64,000 nucleotides of DNA. It comes from RUG100 sp050953405. GTDB taxonomy: Bacteria; Bacillota; Clostridia; Peptostreptococcales; Anaerovoracaceae. Position 1 is the stretch's first letter. Each line of letters starts with the position of its first letter. The position numbers and the translations under genes are program-made. The notes under the pieces are model-generated. The model did not search any database. It saw only the letters and a program-made list of their open reading frames with translations, and was not told where the DNA came from. Shown in pieces: positions 49,577-58,727 of the stretch. The DNA lies in assembly GCA_050953405.1 (NCBI GenBank), contig JBMNMP010000001.1, forward strand, positions 248,001 to 312,000, read 5' to 3'.

Positions 49577-52111
49577 TTATTTCTCCTTCTTCGATGAATT
49601 CGCGCCGGTGTCCATCTTTATCTGCGCGTCATCGTCATTCTTACCCTTTTTATCTTTATCACTTTCAGCTTCTTCAACTTCATCTTCCTTGAGGACCTTG
49701 GCCATTGAAATGATCTCTGCGCCCTTGTCCACCTTCATGATGCGAACACCCTGAGTAGCTCTTCCCAGTCTGGATACATCGCTGGCTTTGATGCGTATGA
49801 TGATCCCCTTGGAATTGATCAGCAGGACCTCATCATCGTCATCTACTATGGCTGCACCTATCAGCTTGCCCGTCTTCTTGAACTTGGACTTGTCATAAGT
49901 CAGGAGCCCCTTGCCGCCTCTGTTCTGCAGCTTGTATTCGCTCAAAGAAGTCCTCTTTCCAAAGCCGTTTTCGGTGACTACCAGAATCTCTTCTTCTCTG
50001 GATACCAGATTCATGGCGACAACTTCATCGTCATCCTCCAGCTTTATCGCGCGCACGCCGCCGGCGACTCTGCCCATCGGCCTTACATCGTTCTCCGAGA
50101 AGGTTATCGATTTTCCGTTTCTGGTCACGATATTGATGAAATCTTTGCCGCTGCTCTGACGGATATCTATCATTTCATCGCCGTCCTTCAGCTTGATAGC
50201 GATCAGGCCGGCCTTTCTGTTGGTGTCGTATTCCGAAAGAGCCGTTTTCTTGATGATACCCTTCTTAGTAGCTGCAATCAAGTATTTTTCATCACTGAAG
50301 TCCTTGATCGGCATCACCGCACTGATTCTCTCACGCTGCATCAAATTGAGGAAGTTGACCGCAGGTGTCCCCTTTGCGGTCCTCGTAGCCTCCGGGATCT
50401 CATAAGCTTTGATCTTGTGAGCCTTGCCGTAATTTGTGAAGAACATCAGATATTCGTGTGTCGATGTCATGATCAGATCTGTCACAAAGTCGTTCTCCCT
50501 GGTGGTCAGTCCTGTGATGCCCTTGCCTCCGCGCCTCTGAGTCTTGTAAGTATCCGCCGGAATCCTCTTGAGGTATCCCAGATGCGTCAGTGTGATGGCC
50601 ACATTTTCTTCTTCGATGAGATCCTCTTCGTTCAGTTCGTCAATACCGGCTGTGATCTTAGTCCTTCTCTTGTCGTTCCACTTGTCTTTGATCTCCAGCA
50701 TTTCCTCTTTGACGACGTTCATCAGCTTTTTGTCGTCGGCAAGGAGTTCTTTGTAGTAAGCTATCTTCTTCAAAAGATCATTGTATTCGTTTTCGATTTT
50801 TTCTCTTTCGAGTCCCTGCAGCCTTGCCAGCCTCATGTCCAGTATCGCCTGAGACTGTATTTCTGAAAGACCGAACTTTTTCATCAGCTGCTGCTTTGCA
50901 TCATCATAGCTCTCTCTGATAGTCTTGATGACTTCATCGATATTGTCGAGCGCTATTCTGTAACCTTCCAGAATGTGAGCCCTGGCTTCGGCCTTTTTCA
51001 GGTCGAACTTCGTTCTCCGGGTGACCACTTCTTTCTGATGCTTGAGATACTCTGTCAGCATATCATAGAGATTGAGGATCTTCGGCTGCCCGTTGACCAG
51101 AGCGAGCATGATCATTGAAAAGCTCTCCTGCAGCTGTGTATGCTTGAAGAGTCTGTTCAAAGTCACCTGAGGATTGGCATCGCGCTTCAGCTCGATGACT
51201 ATTCTCATGCCCTCGCGGCTGGATTCATCTCTGATGCTGGATATTCCGTCTATCTTCTTGTCCCTCACCAGATGAGCGATCTTTTCGATCAATCTCGCCT
51301 TGTTGACCTGGAAGGGGATCTCAGTGACTACGATCTGCAGTCTGCCTCGTTTGGTCTCCTCTATCTCTGTCCTGGCACGGACCAGGATCTTTCCCTGTCC
51401 CGTGCGGTAAGCTTCCTGGATATCTTTCTTTCCCATGATGATAGCTCCGGTCGGAAAATCCGGTCCCTTCACTATCTTTATGAGATCCTCCACGGTAGCG
51501 TTCTCATCATCGATCAGTTTGACGCAGGCATCTACAGCCTCGCCGAGATTGTGAGGCGGTATCGAAGTCGCCATACCTACAGCAATACCGTTAGATCCGT
51601 TGATGAGTATATTAGGGATCCTGCTCGGCAGTACTACCGGTTCAACTTCCTCTTCATCGAAGTTCGGCATGAAATCGACAGTATCTTTGTCGATGTCGCG
51701 CAGCATCTCGAGTGCAAACGGAGTCATCCTGGCTTCGGTATATCTCATGGCCGCAGCTCCGTCTCCGTCTATAGAGCCAAAGTTTCCGTGGCCGTCTACC
51801 AGCAGATATCTGGTCGAGAAATCCTGAGCCATTCTCACCATCGCATCGTATATAGAACTGTCGCCGTGCGGATGGTACTTGCCCATTACATCGCCGACAA
51901 TACGCGCAGATTTCTTGTATGGTTTGTCCGGCGTGACACCCATAGTGCCCATGCCATAGAGTATCCTCCTGTGGACAGGTTTGAGACCGTCCCTGACATC
52001 GGGAAGAGCCCTGCCTACGATGACGCTCATGGCGTAATCGATATAGGAGTGCTTCATCTCACTATGTATCTCATGCTGGATCATTTTCTGATCTTCTATC
52101 AAATTTGCCAT
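49577..52111 (-). CDS. gyrA: DNA gyrase subunit A
   Basis: Breakage-reunion subunit of gyrase. The 844-aa protein has the catalytic Tyr in AAMRYTEAR (Y124). Its quinolone region HPHGDSSIYDAM carries Ser85 and Asp89, equivalent to E. coli S83 and D87, the quinolone-sensitive residues. C-terminal beta-pinwheel repeats include the GyrA box-like QRRGGKG (about 533-539). It follows gyrB by 18 nt. The acidic/Lys-rich tail (EEAESDKDKKGKNDDD) is typical. Confidence 0.98.
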   Translation of the reverse strand: MANLIEDQKMIQHEIHSEMKHSYIDYAMSVIVGRALPDVRDGLKPVHRRILYGMGTMGVTPDKPYKKSARIVGDVMGKYHPHGDSSIYDAMVRMAQDFSTRYLLVDGHGNFGSIDGDGAAAMRYTEARMTPFALEMLRDIDKDTVDFMPNFDEEEVEPVVLPSRIPNILINGSNGIAVGMATSIPPHNLGEAVDACVKLIDDENATVEDLIKIVKGPDFPTGAIIMGKKDIQEAYRTGQGKILVRARTEIEETKRGRLQIVVTEIPFQVNKARLIEKIAHLVRDKKIDGISSIRDESSREGMRIVIELKRDANPQVTLNRLFKHTQLQESFSMIMLALVNGQPKILNLYDMLTEYLKHQKEVVTRRTKFDLKKAEARAHILEGYRIALDNIDEVIKTIRESYDDAKQQLMKKFGLSEIQSQAILDMRLARLQGLEREKIENEYNDLLKKIAYYKELLADDKKLMNVVKEEMLEIKDKWNDKRRTKITAGIDELNEEDLIEEENVAITLTHLGYLKRIPADTYKTQRRGGKGITGLTTRENDFVTDLIMTSTHEYLMFFTNYGKAHKIKAYEIPEATRTAKGTPAVNFLNLMQRERISAVMPIKDFSDEKYLIAATKKGIIKKTALSEYDTNRKAGLIAIKLKDGDEMIDIRQSSGKDFINIVTRNGKSITFSENDVRPMGRVAGGVRAIKLEDDDEVVAMNLVSREEEILVVTENGFGKRTSLSEYKLQNRGGKGLLTYDKSKFKKTGKLIGAAIVDDDDEVLLINSKGIIIRIKASDVSRLGRATQGVRIMKVDKGAEIISMAKVLKEDEVEEAESDKDKKGKNDDDAQIKMDTGANSSKKEK

Positions 52112-52129
52112 TCTCTAAGTTTCCTCCCC

Positions 52130-54070
52130 CTATATGTCAAGATTCTTCACGTACTTCGCGTTTTCTTCAATGAATTTCTTGCGCGGCGGTACCTTGTCGC
52201 CCATCAGCGTAGTGAATATCGCATCCGCAGCGACAGTGTCCTCCAGGGTTATCTGTATCAGAGTTCTGTTTTCATAATCCATGGTGGTTTCCCACAGCTG
52301 CTGGAAGCTCATCTCTCCAAGACCTTTGTATCTCTGTATCTCGGCCTTTCCCGACTTTCCTTCCAGTTCCTTCATCAGCTTTTCCTGCTCTCTGTCGGAG
52401 TAAGTATAGTACTCATTTTTTCCCTTTTTGGTACGGAACAGAGGCGGCTGCGCCGCATATACATATCCGCCTTCGATCAGCGGTGTCATATAGCGGTAGA
52501 AGAAAGTGAGCAGCAGCGTCCTGATGTGGGCTCCGTCCACATCGGCATCCGTCATGATTATTATCTTGTGATAACGCAGTTTGTTGATATCAAAATCATC
52601 TCCGATACCACACCCGAAAGCTATGATCATATTTTTGATTTCTTCCGAGTTCAGTATCCTGTCCAGTCTGGCCTTTTCTACATTCAGTATTTTGCCCCGG
52701 AGCGGCAGCACAGCCTGACGCTTTCTATCACGCCCCTGCTTTGCAGATCCGCCGGCGGAGTCACCCTCTACGAGGAATATTTCTGAGAGAGAAGCATCCT
52801 TCTCTGAACAGTCTGCCAGCTTGCCCGGCAGTGAAAGTCCATCGAGAACACTGTTCTTTCTCACTATATCTCTCGCCTTGCGGGCGGCCTTTCTTGCTCT
52901 TGAAGCCTCGATACACTTGTTCAGTATCGTCTTCGCCTGGTTAGGATTTTCCTGCAGTAAGTAAGTGATGTTTTCATTTGTAGTAGTTTCCACAAATCCA
53001 CGCATCTCACTGTTTCCCAGCTTTTCCTTTGTCTGTCCTTCGAACTGTGGATTGGTCAGCTTTACTGAAATTATGGCCGTGATCCCTTCTCTGATATCTT
53101 CTCCGGAAAGTGATTCGTCCTTTTCTTTCAGTATATTGTTCTTTCTCGCATAATCATTGAACGCCCTTGTCAGAGCGGTCTTGAATCCCTGAAGGTGATA
53201 ACCTCCCTCAGTGGTATTGATATTATTTGCATATGAAAAGATAGTCTCGCTGTACTGGCTGGTATATTGAAAAGCCACTTCGCAAGCCATGTCTCCCTTG
53301 CCTGATTTGTCCTTTCCGGTAGCCTCAAAGTAAACGATATCTTTATGTATCGGATCCTTGGTCTCATTCTGGAAAGCTACAAACTCTTTAATTCCGCCTT
53401 CATAGTGGAATTCTTCTTTTCTTTTCTGACCGGCTCTTTCATCCCGGAGCACGATCCTGATTCCCTTGTTCAGAAAAGCCATCTCACGGAGACGGTATTC
53501 CAAAGTCGAAAAATCATATTCTGTTTCTTCAAATACATCCGGATCCGGCCAGAATGTAGTCTTCGATCCCGTTTTATTTGCGGTACCTATCTCATGCAGC
53601 GGCTCTACCGTGTTTCCCCTTTCAAAAGCAATAGCATATTTCTTGCCGTTCCTCTTTACTTCCACTTCCATCCTCGTTGAAAGTGCGTTGACTACCGAGG
53701 CTCCTACTCCGTGCAGTCCTCCGGATACTTTGTATCCTCCACCGCCGAACTTTCCGCCTGCGTGAAGCACTGTATGAATGACCTCTACAGCCGGTTTGTG
53801 CATCTTGGGATGCATATCGACCGGCATTCCCCTGCCGTCATCCTCAACCGTTATTGCATTGTCCTTCTCTATGGTAACTTTTATAGTTTTACAGAAACCC
53901 GCCAGGGCTTCGTCAACTGAATTGTCTACGATTTCATAAACCAAATGATGAAGACCTTTTTCTCCTGTCGATCCGATATACATACCGGGTCTCTTTTTGA
54001 CAGGTTCAAGGCCTTCTAATATCTGTATTTGTTCTGCTCCATAACTCTGATTTACTATATCTTCAGCCAT
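52130..54070 (-). CDS. gyrB: DNA gyrase subunit B
   Basis: ATPase subunit of gyrase, 646 aa. It has the GHKL ATP site (RPGMYIGSTGEKGLHHLVYEIVDNSVDEA, then EDDGRGMPVD, and HAGGKFGGGGYKVSGGLHGVGASVVNALS), the TOPRIM EGDSAGGSAKQGRDR and the DADVDG metal site. It has its own promoter and starts the gyrBA-rsbW-sigB-trpS string. Confidence 0.98.
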   Translation of the reverse strand: MAEDIVNQSYGAEQIQILEGLEPVKKRPGMYIGSTGEKGLHHLVYEIVDNSVDEALAGFCKTIKVTIEKDNAITVEDDGRGMPVDMHPKMHKPAVEVIHTVLHAGGKFGGGGYKVSGGLHGVGASVVNALSTRMEVEVKRNGKKYAIAFERGNTVEPLHEIGTANKTGSKTTFWPDPDVFEETEYDFSTLEYRLREMAFLNKGIRIVLRDERAGQKRKEEFHYEGGIKEFVAFQNETKDPIHKDIVYFEATGKDKSGKGDMACEVAFQYTSQYSETIFSYANNINTTEGGYHLQGFKTALTRAFNDYARKNNILKEKDESLSGEDIREGITAIISVKLTNPQFEGQTKEKLGNSEMRGFVETTTNENITYLLQENPNQAKTILNKCIEASRARKAARKARDIVRKNSVLDGLSLPGKLADCSEKDASLSEIFLVEGDSAGGSAKQGRDRKRQAVLPLRGKILNVEKARLDRILNSEEIKNMIIAFGCGIGDDFDINKLRYHKIIIMTDADVDGAHIRTLLLTFFYRYMTPLIEGGYVYAAQPPLFRTKKGKNEYYTYSDREQEKLMKELEGKSGKAEIQRYKGLGEMSFQQLWETTMDYENRTLIQITLEDTVAADAIFTTLMGDKVPPRKKFIEENAKYVKNLDI

Positions 54071-54112
54071 TAGCTCTAATCACCTCATTTTCTTCCTATG
54101 ATTTACTAATTT

Positions 54113-54141
54113 ATTATACAATAAAACAGCCCTTTTTACAA
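54113..54141 (-). promoter_or_regulatory. gyrB promoter
   Basis: Minus-strand TTGTAA (54136-54141), 17-nt spacer, TATAAT (54113-54118). AAACAGCCC (54125-54133) and GGGGCTGTTT (near 54197-54206) form a distant inverted repeat across the recF-gyrB gap. No small gene such as remB is present there. Confidence 0.7.
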
Positions 54142-54262
54142 CGATTTAACGTGTTTTTAAGCGCTGTATCATTTTTTCTTTTTTATATTGTTCTATGGGG
54201 CTGTTTCAAGGCTTGTAAGCTCATTTTTATATAAAGTATGACCCTTTGATAATTGTAAATAT

Positions 54263-55360
54263 TTAACATTTACTTTCAAAGGCCTTCCCGCCTCTGATCT
54301 CTATTATCCGTCCACCCTTCATTGATTCCCTTATTTCATCGGTGATATCGGTAGTCGTGATGAACAGTTGAACATCGTGCAGGTACTCCACGAGATACTT
54401 CTGTCTCTCTGAATCGAGTTCCGACAAAACATCATCGAGGAGCAGAATCGGATTTTCTCTTTTTTCTTCCTTCAGCAATTCGATTTCGGCAAGTTTCAGA
54501 GAAAGAGCCGCAGTCCTCTGCTGCCCCTGAGAACCATAGTATCTGGCATTTACATCGTCTACTATGACCTCAAAGTCATCTTTGTGAGGTCCCCTCGATG
54601 TATTGCCGTTGAAAAAATCAGCTTCTTCATTTTTTTCCAGTTCTGACATAAAAACATCTTCGATGCTGTTTTCATCATCGGATTTGACGCTCGGCCTGTA
54701 CTTTACACGCAGCTTTTCTCTTCCATTTGTGATGCCCTGATGAATCTTTCCGCTTATACGGGAGATTTTTTCCATGAAAGCAGCCCTCTCCCTCATCAGA
54801 AAAGAGCCGTATTCCACCAGTTTTTCATCCCAGATGTAAAGACCGTTCTTCTCATCACGGTTTTCTTTCAGATAAGCGTTTCTCTGCGAGAGGACTCTGT
54901 TGTACAGTTTCAAAGTGTTCAGATAAGAAAGTTTTAACTGCGACATTTCGCGATCCATGAAGTTTCTTCTCTTCGCCGGATCCTCCTTTACGATCTTCAG
55001 ATCTTCAGGGCTGAAGACCACTGAAATGATGTGATCAAGAAGTTCCGAAATGCGCTGCACTTTGATTCCATCGATTTTTGCAGCTTTTTTTCCGTCCCTG
55101 GTAACAACCATATCGATGCGGCTTTCATCTTCCCTCTGAAAAACCACAGATACACGGCAGAAATCCTCACCGAACCTTATCAGATCCCTGTAGCGTGAAG
55201 TCCTGAATGACTTGCCCAGAGAACACAGATAAATGCTCTCTATAAGATTTGTCTTGCCCTGGGCATTTTCGCCCATGATAATATTGACGCCCGGATCGAA
55301 TTCGATTCGCTCATCTTCATAATTCCTGTAATTAAAGAGACTTAATTCACTGATATACAT
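54263..55360 (-). CDS. recF: DNA replication and repair protein RecF
   Basis: SMC-like ATPase that helps load RecA at gaps. The 365-aa protein has Walker A MGENAQGKTNLIESIYLCSLGKSFR, the signature GSQGQQRTAALSLKLAE and Walker B ILLLDDVLSELD. It starts 3 nt after the dnaN stop. The S4-domain yaaA gene usually found between dnaN and recF in Firmicutes is missing here. Confidence 0.97.
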   Translation of the reverse strand: MYISELSLFNYRNYEDERIEFDPGVNIIMGENAQGKTNLIESIYLCSLGKSFRTSRYRDLIRFGEDFCRVSVVFQREDESRIDMVVTRDGKKAAKIDGIKVQRISELLDHIISVVFSPEDLKIVKEDPAKRRNFMDREMSQLKLSYLNTLKLYNRVLSQRNAYLKENRDEKNGLYIWDEKLVEYGSFLMRERAAFMEKISRISGKIHQGITNGREKLRVKYRPSVKSDDENSIEDVFMSELEKNEEADFFNGNTSRGPHKDDFEVIVDDVNARYYGSQGQQRTAALSLKLAEIELLKEEKRENPILLLDDVLSELDSERQKYLVEYLHDVQLFITTTDITDEIRESMKGGRIIEIRGGKAFESKC

Positions 55361-55363
55361 TGT

Positions 55364-56479
55364 TTAGTTTGATGGTATCCTCACCGGAAGGATCAGATAT
55401 TCAAAACTGTTTCCCTCCAGCGGCTTTATCAGGCACGGAGTCGTCGGTGTATTGAATTCCATGATCACCGTCTCGTCATCTACTGCTTTCAAGGCATCAC
55501 TGATATATTTCGAGTTGAAACCTATTTCAAGATCACCGCCTTCTTTTTCCATTATCAGTTCTTCCTTTACTCTTCCTTCTTCAGAATTGGAAGTGATAGA
55601 GAGCAGGTTTTCTTCTATATTGAATCTTACCAGATTGTTCTTTCCTTCTTTTGCCAGCAGCGATGCTCTGTCGATTGAAGAGAGGAGTTCGCTCCTGTTG
55701 ATGACAACTGTCGTCTGTTTTTCAGATGGAAGTATATCTTTGTACTTGATGAATTCTCCATCGAGCAGTCTGATTACGATCTTGGTTTTCTCCAGCAGCA
55801 TTACAGCTTTCTTGTCGCCCAGGATCAGATCAACGTTATCATCGGTATCCGATTCAGAGAGTATCTTGTTCACTTCATTCATGATGCGCGCGCTGATGAC
55901 TATGCTGTATTCTTCTTCACTGGTCATCTTCTCCCTGGCTACCGCCATCCTGAATCCATCCAGCGCCGCCATATTGAAAGAATCCTTCTCTATTTCCAGC
56001 AGCACGCCGGTAATGATTCCCTTGGACTCATCAACACTGGCGCAGAAATGAGTCTTTCTGATCATATCCCGCAGCATTGATCTGTCGAAAGATAACTGTG
56101 CTTTGACATCGGTGATGTCTCCGATACCGGGAAATTCATCGGCAGGCATACCTATGATATTGAATACCGATGTCATCGAGGAAATGCTGATGTTTCCGTT
56201 TTCCTGTAATTCAATCGTCAGTTCCTCATTAGGGAGCTTTCTTATTATCTCACCGAAAAGCTTTGCCATTACCACTGTGGTTCCTGATTCTTCTGTATTG
56301 ACATCGATCGTCTTTTGAATGCTGATATCCATATCAGAAGCAGCCATAGTCAATTGATTGTCATCGGTTACCTTCAGAAGTATTCCCTTCAGTATAGGAA
56401 TCGTTGTCCTGATCGAAATAGCTTTGGAAACTGTATTCAGAGATTTTGCAAGTAACTGTTGGTTGCATGTGAACTTCAT
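55364..56479 (-). CDS. dnaN: DNA polymerase III subunit beta (sliding clamp)
   Basis: The 371-aa ring-forming clamp starts MKFTCNQQLLAKSLNTVSKAIS and ends with the conserved LIKPLEGNSFEYLILPVR, the C-terminal binding surface. It holds replicative polymerase and repair proteins on DNA. SD GAGG lies upstream of the ATG. The gene lies next to the DnaA-trio element, so the fork leaving oriC reads it co-directionally. Confidence 0.98.
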   Translation of the reverse strand: MKFTCNQQLLAKSLNTVSKAISIRTTIPILKGILLKVTDDNQLTMAASDMDISIQKTIDVNTEESGTTVVMAKLFGEIIRKLPNEELTIELQENGNISISSMTSVFNIIGMPADEFPGIGDITDVKAQLSFDRSMLRDMIRKTHFCASVDESKGIITGVLLEIEKDSFNMAALDGFRMAVAREKMTSEEEYSIVISARIMNEVNKILSESDTDDNVDLILGDKKAVMLLEKTKIVIRLLDGEFIKYKDILPSEKQTTVVINRSELLSSIDRASLLAKEGKNNLVRFNIEENLLSITSNSEEGRVKEELIMEKEGGDLEIGFNSKYISDALKAVDDETVIMEFNTPTTPCLIKPLEGNSFEYLILPVRIPSN

Positions 56480-56506
56480 GATGTGACCTCTTTATTATAT
56501 ATTTCA

Positions 56507-56547
56507 TAGTAGTAATAGTAGTAGGGCCTGTGGATAATGTGGAAAAC
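56507..56547. other. oriC unwinding core: DnaA-trios, GC cluster and DnaA boxes
   Basis: Six consecutive trios TAG TAG TAA TAG TAG TAG (56507-56524) are followed by GGCC (56525-56528), a perfect DnaA box TGTGGATAA (56529-56537) and a near box TGTGGAAAA (56539-56547). An AT-rich tract (56489-56505) lies on the far side. This is the order of the basal unwinding system described in Bacillus subtilis. Confidence 0.85.
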
Positions 56548-56580
56548 ACATTTGAACCCTCAAATTTCAACGTTTGTTGT

Positions 56581-56634
56581 TGTGCATAACTTGTTCATAA
56601 GTTGTGTTTTTTTGTTAACAGCTGTTGTTGATAA
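56581..56634. other. Additional DnaA-box-like sites in the dnaA-dnaN gap
   Basis: TGTGCATAA (56581-56589), TGTTCATAA (56592-56600) and TGTTGATAA (56626-56634) are in the same orientation as the consensus box, each with one central mismatch or so. Confidence 0.65.
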
Positions 56635-56635
56635 A

Positions 56636-57976
56636 TTACTTTTCATTTATTTTGGATATCAGCTCGTCGATGATATCCTTCAGTGAATCATCGCTCTCCA
56701 TCTCTGCCGCGATCTTCTTGTGAGCGTGCAGCACTGTGGTATGGTCTCTGCCTCCGAAACTCTCTCCAATCTTGGGAAAGGAGTTTTCTGTCATTTCCTT
56801 GCAGAGATACATAGCTACCTGCCTTGGAAATGCTATGTTTCTGTTCCTGCGCGAAGAGTCCATGTCTTTGATGCTGATCCCGTAGTATTTGGATACGCAC
56901 TTTTTGATATCACCTATGGAAACCTTCATTTCAGAAGGGGCCAGGGCATCCTTGAGGACTTCTTTGGCCAGTTGTGAATTTATCGGTTTTTCCAGCAGCG
57001 TGGAGAAGCTTACTATTCTGGTGAAAGCACCTTCCAGCTCTCTTACATTGTACTTTATCTTTTCTGCAATGAAAGAAATCACTTCTCTGACATCATCGGT
57101 CAATTCTATGTTTTCAGCCGTAGCCTTGTTGATAAGGATGGCGACCCTGGTCTCATAGTCCGGCGGTTTGATGTCGGCGGAGACACTCCAGAGGAACCTC
57201 GAAGTCAGCCGGGTGTCCAGATTGGTAAGCTTTTGCGGCGGTCTGTCGGACGATATTATTATCTGTTTGTTGCGGTCATAGAGGGCGTTGAAAGTGTGGA
57301 AGAATTCTTCCTGCGATCTGTCCTTTCCTTCTATGAACTGGATGTCGTCAATCAACAGAACGTCTATATTCCTGTACTTTTTCTTGAAAGATCTGGTTTC
57401 TTTATTTCTGATGGCATTGATAAGCTCGTTTGTAAACATCTCGGAAGAAACGTATAAGATCTTTTTATTATCGTGGTTGTTCAGTATATAGTGGCCGATC
57501 GCATGCATCAGATGTGTCTTTCCAAGGCCGCTGTCCCCATATAAAAATAGAGGATTGTATCTCTTTGCAGGCTGCTCGGCAACCGCCAAAGCCGCATAAT
57601 AAGCGAACTCGTTGTTGGGACCGACTACAAAGGAATCAAAACTGAACCTGGGATTGAGATAGTATTCTTCTATCAGATCATCCCCGGCGGCACCTTTGTC
57701 TTCTTCATCCGGTTCGGGCTCGGGTTCGGAAATGTTGAGGACCACATTATAAGGATACTGAAAAATATATTCTACCGCTCCAGCCAGCAGCGGTTTGTAT
57801 CTGTCATTTATTGTATTGTAAATAAATTCATTGTCGGTCTCAAGATATAGTATTTTTGATTTCTCGTCGATGGATTTTGCCTTCAATGTCTCGAACCAAG
57901 CTTCATAAACTGTTTTTGAAAGGTCCTGACGGAGCATTTCCAGCGTCTTTTCCCAATTCTTTTGTAGTGTGACCAT
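56636..57976 (-). CDS. dnaA: Chromosomal replication initiator DnaA
   Basis: AAA+ initiator that binds DnaA boxes and opens oriC. The 446-aa protein has domain I (about residues 1-80, KNWEKTLEMLRQDLSKTVYEAWF), an acidic linker, Walker A GDSGLGKTHLM, Walker B VLLIDDIQFI, sensor/Arg regions, and the C-terminal helix-turn-helix with GGRDHTTVLHAHKKI that reads the DnaA box. The ATG at 57976 is preferred by homology; an in-frame ATG at 57991 is possible. The promoter spacer contains a DnaA box. Confidence 0.98.
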   Translation of the reverse strand: MVTLQKNWEKTLEMLRQDLSKTVYEAWFETLKAKSIDEKSKILYLETDNEFIYNTINDRYKPLLAGAVEYIFQYPYNVVLNISEPEPEPDEEDKGAAGDDLIEEYYLNPRFSFDSFVVGPNNEFAYYAALAVAEQPAKRYNPLFLYGDSGLGKTHLMHAIGHYILNNHDNKKILYVSSEMFTNELINAIRNKETRSFKKKYRNIDVLLIDDIQFIEGKDRSQEEFFHTFNALYDRNKQIIISSDRPPQKLTNLDTRLTSRFLWSVSADIKPPDYETRVAILINKATAENIELTDDVREVISFIAEKIKYNVRELEGAFTRIVSFSTLLEKPINSQLAKEVLKDALAPSEMKVSIGDIKKCVSKYYGISIKDMDSSRRNRNIAFPRQVAMYLCKEMTENSFPKIGESFGGRDHTTVLHAHKKIAAEMESDDSLKDIIDELISKINEK

Positions 57977-58012
57977 ATTATCAGACCCCATTCTTTCTTC
58001 GTTACAACACTT

Positions 58013-58042
58013 ATGATACAAAAAAAGTTATCCACAGGTCAA
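58013..58042 (-). promoter_or_regulatory. dnaA promoter with embedded DnaA box
   Basis: Minus-strand TTGACC (58037-58042), 18-nt spacer, TATCAT (58013-58018). The perfect DnaA box (58028-58036) fills half the spacer directly after the -35, so DnaA binding would block its own promoter. Confidence 0.75.
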
Positions 58043-58120
58043 TACCAAAAAAAAATGCTAAAATTACTTAATCACAGATTTATTAACAACTTGTGGATAA
58101 AATTATCAACTGTATGCACA
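58028..58120. other. Second DnaA-box cluster upstream of dnaA (origin part)
   Basis: TTATCCACA (58028-58036, perfect), TTATTAACA (58080-58088), TGTGGATAA (58092-58100, perfect, opposite orientation) and weaker TTATCAACT and GTATGCACA up to 58120. With the dnaA-dnaN sites this makes a two-part origin flanking dnaA. Confidence 0.8.
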
Positions 58121-58170
58121 ACACCACAAGATATTGTAAATTAAAAAAAATTTCGAGCTGTTTTAAGGAA

Positions 58171-58199
58171 TTGACAGAATCGTGATCAGCTATTATAAT
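58171..58199 (+). promoter_or_regulatory. rpmH operon promoter
   Basis: TTGACA (58171-58176), 17-nt spacer, TATAAT (58194-58199): perfect sigma-A consensus. Confidence 0.9.
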
Positions 58200-58237
58200 T
58201 ATGTAGCTTGTGTTTACAAGAAGGAGGTGAAAGCGAA

Positions 58238-58372
58238 ATGAAAATGACATATCAGCCTAAAGTAAGGCAGAGAAAAAAGGAACATGGATTCAGAAAGAGA
58301 ATGAAGACCAAGAACGGCAGAAACATTCTCAAGAACAGAAGAGCCAGAGGCAGGAAAAAGCTGTCAGCTTAA
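58238..58372 (+). CDS. rpmH: 50S ribosomal protein L34
   Basis: The 44-aa, very basic protein starts MKMTYQPKVRQRKKEHGFRK and ends RGRKKLSA, matching L34 across its length. AAGGAGGTGA precedes the ATG. It is the first gene of the plus-strand origin operon. Short genes of this kind are easily missed. Confidence 0.97.
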   Translation: MKMTYQPKVRQRKKEHGFRKRMKTKNGRNILKNRRARGRKKLSA

Positions 58373-58375
58373 TTT

Positions 58376-58702
58376 ATGCTGGACCGTGAAGTTTTACGTG
58401 GTGAAAAGAACTTTACTGCGGTTTACAAAAAAGGAAAATCTTCAGGCAGCAAATATGTAGTCGTCTTCTATAAGAGGAACGGCTATGCTTACAACCGGAT
58501 TGCTTTTCTGGCGAGCAAGAAGGTTGGTAACGCTGTAGCCCGAAACAGGGCGAAGAGACTGATGAAGGAAAGTGTCCGCTCAATGGGTCTGAAACCCGTT
58601 GGTTATGATATTATCTTCATCGCCAGAAAAACAATAAATAAACGGAAATGTGCGGATGTGAAAAAATCTATTGAAGCCGCAATGAGAAGGACCGGAATTT
58701 GA
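58376..58702 (+). CDS. rnpA: Ribonuclease P protein component
   Basis: Protein cofactor of the RNase P ribozyme that matures tRNA 5' ends. The 108-aa basic protein has the RNR-type motif KVGNAVARNRAKRLMKESVR (about residues 51-70) and the VGYDIIFIARK strand. It begins 3 nt after rpmH, the conserved arrangement. Confidence 0.95.
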   Translation: MLDREVLRGEKNFTAVYKKGKSSGSKYVVVFYKRNGYAYNRIAFLASKKVGNAVARNRAKRLMKESVRSMGLKPVGYDIIFIARKTINKRKCADVKKSIEAAMRRTGI

Positions 58703-58727
58703 GTAGAACCAGAATGAAGGTGATTAT

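Noticed and set aside
51140..52786. 548-codon antisense frame across gyrA and gyrB
   Set aside because: It runs opposite two certain genes and has the Ser/His/Arg-rich look of an antisense shadow.
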